Positions 24,968-36,000 of a stretch of DNA of 64,000 bases are shown piece by piece. The stretch is from Imbricaverruca yamaguchii (Eukaryota > Arthropoda > Thecostraca > Neoverrucidae): positions 852,501 through 916,500 of the forward strand of contig JAOTOL010001637.1 of NCBI GenBank assembly GCA_034440575.1, read 5' to 3'. The position numbers were made by a program, and so were the translations under genes. Under the pieces are notes generated by a model. The model did not search any database, was not told the DNA's origin, and saw nothing but the letters and a program-made list of their open reading frames with translations. The number at the start of each line of letters is the position of its first letter. The first letter of the stretch is position 1.

Positions 24968-25021
24968 GTAGTTGGGATATTTGGGCATGTCAGCTGCTCC
25001 GGCTATATTGCGCCCATAACT
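24968..25021 (-). other. Degenerate LINE 3'-hairpin copy
   Basis: tagttgggatatttgggc at 24968-24985 followed by tattgcgcccataac at 25006-25020 matches both ends of the family hairpin. The gggcgcatcgac arm has been lost or mutated. Same orientation as all other copies. No TSD recognised. Confidence 0.55.
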
Positions 25022-25029
25022 AAAGTTGT

Positions 25030-25420
25030 GCATTCGGAACCCGGGACCGGCGGCTGGGTTCAGCCACCATAAACCCGAGTCCGGGTTCACCGACTTGGGA
25101 CCGGTTCCAGAAACCACAAGCCCGGGGCCGGGTTCAATGACCTGGAACCGTGGCCTGGTCTAGCCACCAATGTTCTGGGTTTGGGCCAACCGACGTGGGA
25201 TTGACCCATGTCTTCCGTGACATGGGGTCGGAAACCGTGTCCATTCACCACATATCTGAGTTCGAGTCCTCTGACCTGGGATCTGCCCCCATGATCCATG
25301 ACTAGGACCAGTTGCAGTGAACTCGGAGTAGCCACTACATCCAATAACCTTCGCCCTGAAGCATACCCGACGGTCGTCAGCAATAAGACCAGTTCCATTG
25401 TTTTGAAGAGTGGAGCTCAG
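25030..25420. repeat. Degenerate tandem array (about 60-bp unit, cgggttca...gacctgg)
   Basis: cgggaccggcggctgggttc, ccgggttcaccgacttggga, ggggccgggttcaatgacct, ggtttgggccaaccgacgtg and gagttcgagtcctctgacct recur at about 55-65-bp spacing. The units are diverged, and I see no gene. Confidence 0.6.
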
Positions 25421-25854
25421 GCGACCTAAAACGAGAGACAAAGCCGGAAATGAGCACGGTTGCAAGACAGACCCAATGGAACCATGACCCCGATACATAT
25501 TAAGACGGCCGCTGGAAAACGGCAGCTCTGCGACTCTCGGTCTGAAGCCACTGACCATCCCGAGGCCCAGCCCCGCACCACGAATACAAGTCGCCACACG
25601 CCAGACAAACAGCACCCATTCTGGCGTACCGAGCACGCCAGCCGACCGCGAAGCTCAAACTGAGCGTCGGACGGCAGCCGATCAACGCGGCCCCGGCCAA
25701 TCGATCGCTCCGACCGTCCGCGGCCGCGGCGGCAACAACGCCGGCCGAGTTGCCGCGCGCGAACCACCGACCAATGCGACGGCGGCGGCCGGCGAACGAG
25801 GCGAAGACAGCCGCGTCGCCGTCCGACGCGCCCGTACTCACTCAACAGGATGCA

Positions 25855-25885
25855 TCACGTCACGTCACGTCACGTCACGTCACGT
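25855..25885. repeat. (TCACG)6 pentanucleotide microsatellite
   Basis: Six tandem tcacg units, each containing the CACGT/ACGT core. Short and perfect. Confidence 0.95.
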
Positions 25886-27479
25886 TCGACGGGTGCCGAA
25901 GTCAGCGTCGCACAGGTGCCACCACTTAGCTAATTAAGCATCGGCTCAGCGCCAAGGCACCGCTCGATGAGATCGTCGCCGCCCCTCCCGACCGCCCGCC
26001 CGCGCCATGTCTCGACCGATTCCGTTCCGCCGCCAGCCGCAGAGGCGACGACGTCGCAGTCTGCGCATCCGTCACCGCAGCGAGCAAATCCGATCGGATC
26101 GGCTAATGAGCGAGGAGACGAGGCGGGGGCCGTCGGACGGCCGTAGATGGACGCGAGGCGGTGGGGGACGCGAGGCACGTCACGCCTCGCCGACAGGGTG
26201 CCGCTCCAGCGGCGCGATCCGGCTCGTGGCCAGCATTAGCGCTGATTGGTACCGCAGACAACCACAACCACAGCCTGTCGGACGGCGACAGCAGCATCAT
26301 CAGGCAAACTTTCCTCAATCTGCTACACACATTTTCCCTTCATCCTAGGCGAGACCAAGACAGATGCTTATTCTCCTTCCCTAACAACATATAAATAATG
26401 GTTTTGCAATTGATAGTCGGAATTATGCGAAGATACTAAAGATACGTGGAGTCCGGAGATCAACTATTGTTAGACCACACCGCGACATGGGTGACCTAAT
26501 GATCTCTGCAGCGCATTTTTTTTCTCGGATTTAGTGGGAAACGTGGCAACGGTTTGGGCCAGAGGTGAGATTAGCCATTAAAGTTGTGTTGTGTAAAGTG
26601 AATCGCCAGTTCGCTTATATGCTGCTAAACGCACGACTGCTGCAGCACACGCGAACATTTCGCCCAACAGACGACAGCCGGTCGATGCACCCATGTCTGT
26701 CGTCTATCCTCAAATCCAATAGCGCCACGTGAAAGAAGGCAGCAACAACAGCCTTCGCGGCGAGAGTCTCCTCGGCGTTCGCTAGCCGAGGTTGGCTGTG
26801 GCAGCCGGTTATCATGGCGGTGTCAGCCGCCTCAAAGCCCCACCGACAGCCGGCCTGTCACGCCAGCAGCCGGCCAGCGCGGAGGCGAAGAGACCGTCTC
26901 TGGCTCGACGGCCGGCCGGTCTGTCACGATGACCAGCCCGCTGGACGCTATTGGTGAGCAGTTGGCGGCCGTTGACAAGTCGAGTCGCCTTGGGAGATGA
27001 CCATCCAATAACCATTGGCCAGCGAACGATCCTGGACAAAACGGTCACGTATTTCCCGGATGGCTGGCGTAATGGAACTTTCGAAAATACAATAAACTAT
27101 GCGCCACCATAAAAATACTCATCAATTTTCAAGAAAACCGTTTGGAAGCATGCAAATTTAGGTGGTGTTGAAACGCATGCTAAGACGAAAAACCACATAC
27201 ATACCTGTTGCTTTCTAGTGTTGGGTTCATTCTCCTGACTGATACATCATTACCAGTCGGGAAGGAACTGGCGCAATTAAATGTGCACCGACGCCATCCC
27301 AGTAATGCGTCCATGTCCTACTGCCGAGCAGGGCGGGGTCGCTGGGGTGCAGCGAAGTGTGATTGGTGGTATGACAGTCAGCCTCGCCATCAGTCTACGA
27401 CAGTTAGCACGCTTCTCACCGGCACACTCACGACACGTCGCCGGGACATCACCGTCTTCTGTGGTGTCCAGTGTCCCTA
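25886..27479. other. No gene seen
   Basis: GC-rich then mixed DNA without a recognisable gene. Short frames only. Confidence 0.5.
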
Positions 27480-27995
27480 GTCGCTAACCCCGTTACCTGC
27501 AGCACGATACATCCCTACCCCTGTCACGTGGGACTCATCTGAAACGTGATACACTCGTCACTAACCCTGCGACCTGGACTGACACACGGCGTGACAACTC
27601 TCCGTCCCCCGCGTGATCTGGACTGACACACAGAGCAACAATCCCGCGGTTACCCCTGTGGCCTGGACTGACCTACAGTATGACAACCTGTCGTTACCCA
27701 TGTGGCCTTGACTGACATATAGCGTGCCAACCCCGCCGCTATCTGTGACCTGAACTGGCATATGGCGTGACAAACCCCTGTGCCCTCGACTGACACGCTA
27801 AGTAACAGTCACACCGATACCATGTTACTCCAACTAACCTGCAGCGTGACAAACCCGCAGTCACCCCCGTGACCTGGACTGACCAACAGCATGACAAACC
27901 AGACGTTACCAGTGCCCTGGACCGGCCAACAGTGAGACAGACCCGCAGTCACCACTGTGACCTGGACTGACCTGCAGTGTGATACACTCGGCGGC
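27480..27995. repeat. Degenerate tandem array (cctggactgacacacagcgtgacaa-like)
   Basis: gacctggactgac or a close variant occurs near 27570, 27610, 27660, 27700, 27745, 27870 and 27958, each followed by acacacagcgtgacaa-like words. Spacing is about 40-60 bp and units are diverged. Confidence 0.8.
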
Positions 27996-29020
27996 GTTGG
28001 GTCGGCCAGCAGCGCGCCGGTGCGTCACTGACACTCGCCGGCCGTCCGATGTGACCTCGTCACGCTCGTGATGACACACAGAGGCCACCTCCTCACTGGC
28101 GCACTGGTCGGCGTAGCTGTCTTCCGGCACGGCCGTCGGGCACCGCTGCCGCAGCATCTCCTGCCGTCACGGCTGTCGTCAGCACGACCGCGCGTCACGG
28201 CAGCCTGCCCAGTTGCACGAGCTTTTCACCTAGCGGTCACTCTAGCGGTCACTCTAGCGGCTTCACCGATAGATAAGTTGCTGGCAAAGTTGGAAGTCGG
28301 TCGGGGAACTCCTTAAGGCACCAAGGATGTCGGACACTAGCACACGGCACTCACATTCTCACACTGGGTGATGAACACCATCGTCGGTCCTTCAGGAGCA
28401 TTGAAGCGCCAGAGATCTACACCAGCCAAAGACCAGCATGACTGGCCTTGACATCTTCTCATTCAGCCACTTCACATACATCGTCTTGAACCAAGATTCG
28501 AAGACATACTCATCCATCCAACCATACTTTGCTACGTTGAAAGACGTTCCTGGTGGTGCACCGGTGAGCCACGTTGTTCGAGGTATGCCTGGGTTCCCCT
28601 TGTGGACAATTCACGGTGGAGGGAAGTCCTCGGCTGCATTATAGTAAAGCACGCTGGTGTAAGTGGTCTTGCATTCTACGGAGGTGGGTGGGCGATGGTG
28701 TGGGCCTCTCGTATCACGCTTAAAAAAAACATTTGTATGAAGACTGGATCGGGAGATCAGTTTCGTCTGGTCTGAAGTTCCTGCTGCGGTTGTCTTTTAT
28801 CTTCAGTTTGTCTAACTCTAGTTGCCGTCCTGCGTAGATTGTGTCTAACACTTCAGGTGGCAAACCAGCTGCCCTGGACTCGGTGAGGGTCTCTGCCACC
28901 CGGACACACGGCTTGCTCTCTCACCTATGGTGGAACGCCGCCATCCAGCAACTGCCGGACATGCCATTCTTATACACGTCGATCTGCGTCTTGATGCGGT
29001 AGGCCCGTACTGCTAATTAC
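27996..29020. other. No gene seen
   Basis: No recognisable coding region or repeat beyond a doubled ctagcggtcactctagcggtc at 28230-28258. Confidence 0.45.
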
Positions 29021-29117
29021 TTGGGCTTAAGCGTGCGTCAGGTTCATTGGTCATATATCATAGTTTCGTTCGGCTCTGGTTCGTAACGATTTCATGTAGT
29101 TGGTCATAGCGCGCCCA
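29021..29117 (-). other. Degenerate or interrupted LINE 3'-hairpin copy
   Basis: attacttgggcttaagcgtg at 29017 and ggtcatagcgcgcccatagg at 29102 match the two sides of the family hairpin, and ggttcattggtcatat lies between. About 40 extra bases separate the halves, as if a duplication or insertion had opened the loop. Same orientation as the others. Flanks gtaggccc and ataggacc are only weakly alike, so no TSD is claimed. Confidence 0.55.
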
Positions 29118-30029
29118 TAGGACCACACCGTGTTCAAGATGTCCATCCGATTAGTTGTCATCCCCCTTCTGCACCAGTGATGATGCCCTTCACCAGATAC
29201 TGATCTTCCGCACAATACACAAAAACCTCATATGAGTGTTAGGTCGGCATTCTTCCAAAACCGTAGCCCGACAGCAGCCGAACCCATGCGATAGTTCCGA
29301 CCTATGATTCCATGAATCGGTCTTTGAATTGGAAACACTGACGTCGCGGCGAAATTACCAAGTTTTACACCATCATTATTTCCAGTCCTTTCCTCGGAAG
29401 TGAAAGCGTGAAGAGTGTCAAGCCCCTGGAATCCGAAATGAAGGGTAGCGACAGCTCATCTTAAAGTGCACATGGGAAATTTCGGAGCCCCACCCCTCCC
29501 CTCTCCCCGCTCAATAACTTTTGTTTGGGTTACGTCGAACCGATGTGAATCTCACACGCACATTTGTAAAATGACCCTGCGTCCATAGATCGAAGCATTT
29601 ACTTAGTCTTCGCAATTAGGAAGGCCTTAGTGTCTACCCATAAACAGCGCAAACGTCTGACGAGGTGTGATCAACTGGAGCCTCCAGACTTTGTGTATTT
29701 ATGGCTACGTTACTTAATCAGGCGGCGATTATCTGACTTCTCGACCTCGGTCAGCCTCTCAACCTGAGTTTGCGACCCACGGCACGGCAACTTGGTCCCA
29801 GCAGTCATTATCTACTGTCTAGCTCAACTCCCTCGCCGAGGATGTCACTGCTAACCTGATATGACCTGACCCACCTGACTGAGCCGGACGGCAGGCAGCA
29901 CCCGCACGCACGGGTGGCAGCTGGAGTCGGACGGTGGAGAGCATGGCGGTTCGTTCCGTACCGCCAGGAAGTAGGCGATCGAGCGGCGCGTCGTGGGTGG
30001 CGCTGGAGGGTGGTGAATCTCCAGAGACG
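29118..30029. other. No gene seen
   Basis: No recognisable gene or repeat. Short open frames only. Confidence 0.45.
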
Positions 30030-31425
30030 CGTCCGAGTGTACCTGTGGTGACGGAGAGGTTGAGAGGATATCTGTAGCGACAGGGAAGATCAGTGTGTAC
30101 GGGGAGAGGCGGATCATAACATACATGAAGTCATTGGGAGGTATAGAGGGTACCTGTCAGCTAGCCATTTCGCAATCGACCAAAATATTATCATGTAGCG
30201 CCGGCAATTTGTATGTGTCAAAACCTGGTAAAATACGTCGCAGCGCTGACAATATAAACGCAAAGCGGATCGCTTTCAGGTATCGAAATATGTTCTCAGA
30301 GTTGATTGTTTGCATATCATCTGCCCGTTGTCATATAACAAGTTGCGTGTTATTGTTATAAAGCAGCCTACGCTCCATTTTCAAATGTTCGCAAGAAAAC
30401 AGAACATGGAGGACCGTCAGAATCGGTGAACAGTTTGGACAGAAAGACTTTTCTTCTCCACATAGGGAAGTTAGTTATTAGGGCTTAAGGGCGCATCGAC
30501 TACATTGGTCATGTAGCGCCCATCCACATAGTGAATAGTTGTGATGATGGGTCAGGGTGTATACGTGGTGGCCGGGAGGGACAGAGCGTACCTGTGGTGA
30601 CGGGGAGGGGCAGAGTGTACCTGTGGTAACGGGGATGGTCAGAGCGTACCTGTGGTGACGAGGAGGGTCGAGTGTACCTGCGGTGACGGGGATGGTCAGA
30701 GCGTACCTGTGGTGACGGAGAGGGTCAGAGCGTACCTGTGGTGACGGAGAGGGTCAGAGTGTACCTGTGGTGACGGGGAGGGGCAGAGTGTACCTGTGGT
30801 AACGGGGATGGTCAGAGCGTACCTGTGGTGACGGAGAGGGTCAGAGTGTACCTGTGGTGACGGGGAGGGGCAGAGTGTACCTGTGGTAACGGGGATGGTC
30901 AGAGCGTACCTGTGGTGACGGGGAGGGGCAGAGTGTACCTGTGGTAACGGGGATGGTCAGAGCGTACCTGTGGTGACGAGGAGGGTCGAGTGTACCTGTG
31001 GTGACGGGGATGGTCAGAGCGTACCTGTGGTGACGGAGAGGGTCAGAGCGTACCTGTGGTGACGGAGAGGGTCAGAGTGTACCTGTGGTGACGGAGAGGG
31101 TCAGAGTGTACCTGTGGTAACGGGGATGGTCAGAGCGTACCTGGGGTGACGGGGAGGGTCGAGTGTACCTGTGGTGACGGGGATGGTCAGAGCGTACCTG
31201 TGGTGACGGGGAGGGTCGAGTGTACCTGTGGTGACGGGGAGGGTCGAGTGTACCTGTGGTAACGGGGATGGTCAGAGCGTACCTGTGGTGACGGAGAGGG
31301 TCAGAGTGTACCTGTGGTGACGGAGAGGGTCAGAGTGTACCTGTGGTAACGGGGATGGTCAGAGCGTACCTGGGGTGACGGGGAGGGACAGTGTACCTTT
31401 GGTGACGGTGAGTGACAGTGTACCT
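30030..31425. repeat. 29-bp minisatellite (about 30 copies), host of two insertions
   Basis: The unit acctgtggtgacggggaggg plus (t/g)cagag(t/c)gt is 29 bp, with 27-bp variants (gaggagggtcgagtgt). One or two outlying units lie at 30030-30075, the dense array runs 30576-31425, and about three further units sit at 42241-42330 on the far side of the 31426-42240 transposon. About 480 bp of unrelated DNA at 30095-30545, containing a solo hairpin, lies between the outliers and the main block. Confidence 0.93.
30466..30522 (-). mobile_element. Solo LINE 3'-hairpin insertion (57 bp) with 9-bp TSD
   Basis: The insert is flanked by tccacatag at 30457-30465 and 30523-30531. On the minus strand it reads ATGGGCGC, CTACAT, loop GACCA, ATGTAG, TCGAT, GCGCCC, then cttaagccctaataactaac. 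This is the best-paired copy: the 6-bp outer stem and a perfect 6-bp inner stem CTACAT/ATGTAG. Nothing of the LINE body is present. Confidence 0.83.
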
Positions 31426-31626
31426 GGTGCGGTCCACCAATAAGCGTCACTCCCCCTCCCCCACACCGACCCATTCCGGATTTCTTAATAAATTGGTGGA
31501 CAAGGGTAATTGAGCGCCCCGAATCAAATGGTGACACTCCCATTTCGATCTGACCAACCACACGTGCGTTATAGCCTCGACATTTTTTATTGTCACGATG
31601 CAAGGTTAACTTTAAATGGCCATAAC
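31426..31626 (+). repeat. Left inverted terminal repeat of the 31-42 kb transposon
   Basis: Matches the reverse complement of 42034-42240 with scattered differences and short indels. For example, gacactcccatttcgatctg is shared exactly. Confidence 0.92.
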
Positions 31627-31712
31627 ATCTGTTATAATCAACATAATTGCACAAACAAACATATCGCTGCATTCGTAATACAGCAAGGAACACGTTCCAG
31701 TGCTTTATTTTT

Positions 31713-31733
31713 CACGTGACCTCAAGTCACGTG
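31713..31733. promoter_or_regulatory. Perfect 8-bp palindrome (CACGTGAC-5-GTCACGTG) upstream of the transposase gene
   Basis: cacgtgac at 31713-31720 pairs with gtcacgtg at 31726-31733 across ctcaa. Each arm holds a CACGTG E-box. It lies 26 bp before the first ATG (31759), so it could bind a host bHLH factor or the transposase. No direct evidence. Confidence 0.45.
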
Positions 31734-31758
31734 ACACATCATATCGAGAGCATGGAAA

Positions 31759-32146
31759 ATGTCCAGTTTTTACATTTGTATATTGTTGTGTAGTATGTTG
31801 TCTTTAAATACAAAAGAAATTGAAGAAATTGGAGAAAGTCCAGCGTCGGAAAACTGTTCGGTTAGTGCAGCTTCTTTAATAAATGCCATGCAAGATCGTC
31901 GTATTGAGAAGAGTAGTTACTTGTGCCTAACATGCCGGAAGAGATTGATAAAGGATCCCAAGAGCTTGCCGCCGGAGGTGGCTCAAGAAGCCTCTGCGCC
32001 AGCTTCGTCAGACTCATCTCAATATGATTCAACGTCAATAAGCAGCTCATCGCAGTGCGATGTCGATACACCAGCGAGACGACAGATCTACAAGGAAGAT
32101 ACTGGAGAAGTCCTGAAGGTTCTCCAACAGACACAGATTCGGACAA
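31759..32146 (+). pseudogene. Transposase-like gene, exon 1
   Basis: Open from an ATG at 31759. An ATG at 31797 is another possible start, because the first residues look like an intron or signal-like stretch. It contains CLTCRKRLIKDP, a cysteine pair like the N-terminal domain of the same protein family as I recall it, then a Ser-rich linker. A good donor site GTAAGT follows at 32147, after ...CGGACAA. The exon ends in phase 1. The intron after it (32147-39247) contains LINE-B. Part of the gene completed at 39248-39412 and 39891-41664. Confidence 0.65.
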
Positions 32147-32511
32147 GTAAGTGCTAGGCGTATAAGAATACATTTCCCTCATGTAAATATTCTGTATTAT
32201 GTGCATTACCATCATCAGACATCCCTTTGAAGCTGATATGCGTACAGATTATATGAATTACATTTCAGTTATGAAAGGGAAACCACAATTTTAAAAAATG
32301 TCCTATTGTACTCAGTTCGCCGGGTCTGATAGCTTCGGGTTTCACAATGGAGAAAATGTATGTTGCTCCGATTACCACAACATTAACCTTGGGCGGGCGA
32401 CAAATGTTCCCAGGTTCCGTAATCTATGTAGATATTTTTACTACGTCAGTTCCCTGAGGACACAGTTTTGATCGCATCTGAAAAATCAAATTGATATTTT
32501 GTAGTTGGTTG

Positions 32512-32562
32512 GTTATTTGGGCTTAGGGGCGCATCGACTGCTTCGGTCATACAGCGCCCATA
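32512..32562 (-). other. 3'-terminal hairpin of LINE-B
   Basis: Minus strand: gttATGGGCGC, CTGT, ATGACCGA, AGCAG, TCGAT, GCGCCC, ctaagcccaaataacc. The outer stem is GGGCGC/GCGCCC. The inner stem CTGT/GCAG covaries with LINE-D (CTGC/GCAG) and the 30466 copy (CTACAT/ATGTAG). It ends 5-10 bp from the TSD, as expected for an RT recognition structure. Confidence 0.85.
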
Positions 32563-32639
32563 ACAATGTTAGCTTGATAGCTTGGGATGATTAGTGCCAA
32601 CAGTAGTGCACGACCATTCAGAACACATGCAGATATCTT

Positions 32640-32990
32640 CAGCGAAACAATGAAAGATAAAGAGCAAGCGCAAGAAAACATTGGTGAAACAGTGAAACGG
32701 GAGTAACATCAGTGAAACAGTGAAGCGGGAGTAGCACCAGTGAAACAGAAACAGAAAGAGCAAGCGTGAGCAAAATCTGTGGAATAGTGAAATTACATCA
32801 GTGGAACAGTGAAGCAGAACGAGCAAGCGCGAGCAAACATCAGTGGAACAGTGAAACGGGAGTAACATCAGTGAAGCAGTGAAACAGAAAGAGCAACCGC
32901 GAGCAAACATCAGTGGAACAGTGAAACGGGAGGAACATCAGTGAAACAGTGGAACAGCAAGATCAAGTGCAAGCGAAAATCAGTTGGAGT
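32640..32990 (-). repeat. Tandem repeat in LINE-B 3'UTR (cagtgaaacagtgaa-type)
   Basis: About ten units of a 25-50-bp motif built from cagtggaacagtgaa, acgggagtaacat and gagcaagcgcgagcaaa. The short relative cagtgaaacagtga is at the same place in LINE-D (44753-44768), so the seed of the repeat belongs to the family and has expanded in LINE-B. Confidence 0.85.
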
Positions 32991-33025
32991 GACATGTCGC
33001 GGTTCCGAGCGTTTAGTGCTACACG

Positions 33026-36000
33026 TCAGTGAGGTGTGTAAATCGCTCTGAAGTTAACATCTGATAAAAAGCGAAACAGTTGTCCAGACGTTATCGCGCG
33101 CGAGCGGTCACAAAGGAGGTCGCGGAGTGACAGCGACTGTGCGGCTCCAAAAAATCGTCTTCGGTCATTGGCGAGCAGAGGGCACGAGACCAAGACGTGA
33201 CGCACAGACAGTGGTGCGCGACATCGAGGGCAACTTGGCCTGTCTTCCTCACAGAGTAGATGGTGGTGTGTTGGGTGAGTGTGTCCGAGCCGAAGACGGC
33301 AGAGCACGACCTCTTCACGTCTCGTCCGGCGGTAGGATGAAGTCCATTCTCCGAGGCATGGTTTTATCGCTCGTAGTTTATTATCCAGCAACATGTCCCA
33401 GGTATACTGCCATTTTTTAGAAATAAAGGTCATGATTGTACGCCGATATTCTCTCGCTGGGAGCGGCATAAATCGCTGGTATGGGGCTTGGGCTGCACGT
33501 TTCGCAGCAGCATCCGCTGCCTCGTTTCCCACGATGCCGACATGGCTTGGAATCCAACAGAAGGAGACTGATTTTCCAGCATGTGTTAGTGATCTGAGAA
33601 GCCGTAAGACGTCCTGTACGATGGGATCAGGTGAATTGAACTGGTTTAGCGCCCAGAGACTACTGAGGGAATCAGTAAAAATAACATGCGAGTCTTCCGG
33701 TCCTACTTCGATATAACTGAGGGCCTTGATGATGGCAACCAACTCTGACACATATACTGTTGCATGGGGTGGCAGTGAAAAAGATCTCGACACTGGACCA
33801 ATTACAAATGCACTGCCAACGCCAGTATCTGACTTTGATCCGTCTGTATAAATTTGGACGTATGCGTCAAAAGAGGCTATGTGTTCTAGGGCATGTGACA
33901 AACCGTCGTGCGGTGTAGCATGTGCTTTCTTCATCACGGAGAGCGACATATCAATTGTTGGATGGCCCGCCTGCCAAGGCGGTGTTTGTGGAAAACCGAC
34001 CCGCATAATTCCCCGCAGTCGAATATCGCTATCCTGGAAGAGTCTGCGCATTCTGACGCAAAACGGGGTGCCATGTGTGACGCGTGCTCGTTCGAATGTT
34101 GCAATCAGGCGGTGGGAGAATATGTAAGTATACGCAGGATGATCTGGGAATTGGCGCACTTTACACGCGTAGCGCATCCCGAGCATTTCGCGACGGAGCG
34201 AGAGTGGTGGCTCGTGGGCTTCAGCCAGAAGGCTCACAGAAGGTGAAGTGCGGAAAGCTCCGGTCACGATTCGGAGCGCCGAATGGTGTACCACATCCAG
34301 TGATCGCTTGCTCGTTGTGCAAGCGCTGTCATATATAAAACATGCGTAGTCGAGTTTTGAACGAACGAGAGAACGGTACAGTAGAAGCATAGTTTTCCTG
34401 TCTCCTCCGTAGGACGTGCGCGCAACCATCTTCAGAAGGTTGAGCGATGTAAAACACTTCTCTCGGAGTGCTTTAAAATGTTCCTTGTAACTGAGACGAA
34501 CGTCAAAAGTAACTCCCAGAAACCTGGCAGCGCGCTGGAAGGGAACTGGTTGCCCATACAGCTGGAGAGCAGGGTCTGGGCAGCTTCTGCGGCGCCGGCA
34601 GAAATGCATCCCTACAGTTTTTGAGACAGAAAACCGAAACCCGTTCTTGGAGCTCCACCTCTCCAAGCATGCTACCGCCAACTGAAGCTGCCGTGCCATT
34701 GCCGGTGCAGTGGATGTGCAGCACCAAATTGCGAAGTCGTCCACGAACAGTGATCTACCGATATTACGCGGAATGGACTCGCAGATATCGTTGATCATGA
34801 TGGCGAACAACGCCACGCTCAACACACTTCCCTGTGGTACCCCTTCCGTTTGTGGGTACCGATCCGACATACAGCTTCCGATCCGAACACGAAAAAAAAC
34901 GCCTCGACAGAAAGTTCTGGAGGAAGAGGCCCATGGATCCACGAATTCCACATTTGAAGACCTTCATCAGTATGCCGTAGCGCCAGGTGGTGTCATACGC
35001 TCCGTGGATGTCGAAAAACACTGCACCAATGTGACGGTTTTGCTGGAACGCTGCACGTACCACTGTATCAAGGGCTAAAAGATGGTCAATGGTGCTGCGG
35101 TTTTTCCTAAAACCACACTGTGCGTTGTTTAAAATGCCATGTCGTTCAAGAAACCAGGTCAGACGCACGTTCACCATCTTCTCCATGAGCTTACAGAGTG
35201 ATGATGTGAGTGATATTGGTCGGTAGTTTCCCGGGTCTATGCTGTCTTTTCCGGGCTTTAATATAGGGATCATAATGGCCTCACGCCAAGTGGGTGGGAA
35301 ATCTCCTTTCTTCCACAGTCGGTTCAGCGTTGCCAGTACGGCATCAAGTGCACATGATGGAAGATGTTTGAGCATGTCGTTGTGTATTTGGTCGTCGCCT
35401 TCGGATACGCTCCGAAGGGTCGCAATAGCGGAACGAAGCTCAGCTAGCGTGAATGGCTCGTTGTAACTTATACGTTCAGAAGTAAAAAAGTTAAGTGGCT
35501 GTCTCTCGCAAGTGGCTTTGTGACGTGTGAACAGGTCGTCATCACTGTAGCACCTACATCTGTTCGATATTGTGCGAGCCATCTCGTTTGCCACGTCGAC
35601 CGGCTGGGTGATGTCTCGGCCGGCAACTCGTAGTAATGGCAGAGGTGTGGAGCTGTATTTACCGGCAATACGCTTAAGCCGAGACCAGACCTGAGATATG
35701 GGTGTGGAGCGATTCAGTTTGTCCACATAATTCCTCCATGAGACCCTCTTAGCGTCCTGGATAGTGCGTCTAGCATTGGCTCGAGCCTGCCGGAAGGCGA
35801 TGAGGTTTTCCGTACTACTCCTTCGGTCGAAAGCTCTGAAGGCGCGTCGCCTTGCCCGAATTGCCTGACGGCACTCTTCCGTCCACCATGGAACTGGTGC
35901 GCGACGGGGAGTGCCAGATGTGCGAGGGATAAACTCAGTCGCGGTCTGCACAAGCAGGTTGGTGAGCGATTCCACAGACATGGGGGTGACACCAGGCCTC

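Noticed and set aside
25827..26394. GC-rich open frames as a host exon
   Set aside because: Frames on both strands, no motif, no splice pattern I could defend.
28438..28644. Small ORF (68 codons) as an exon
   Set aside because: No family recognised and no convincing splice context.
30576..31425. CRISPR array (29-bp repeats)
   Set aside because: Head-to-tail minisatellite without spacers.
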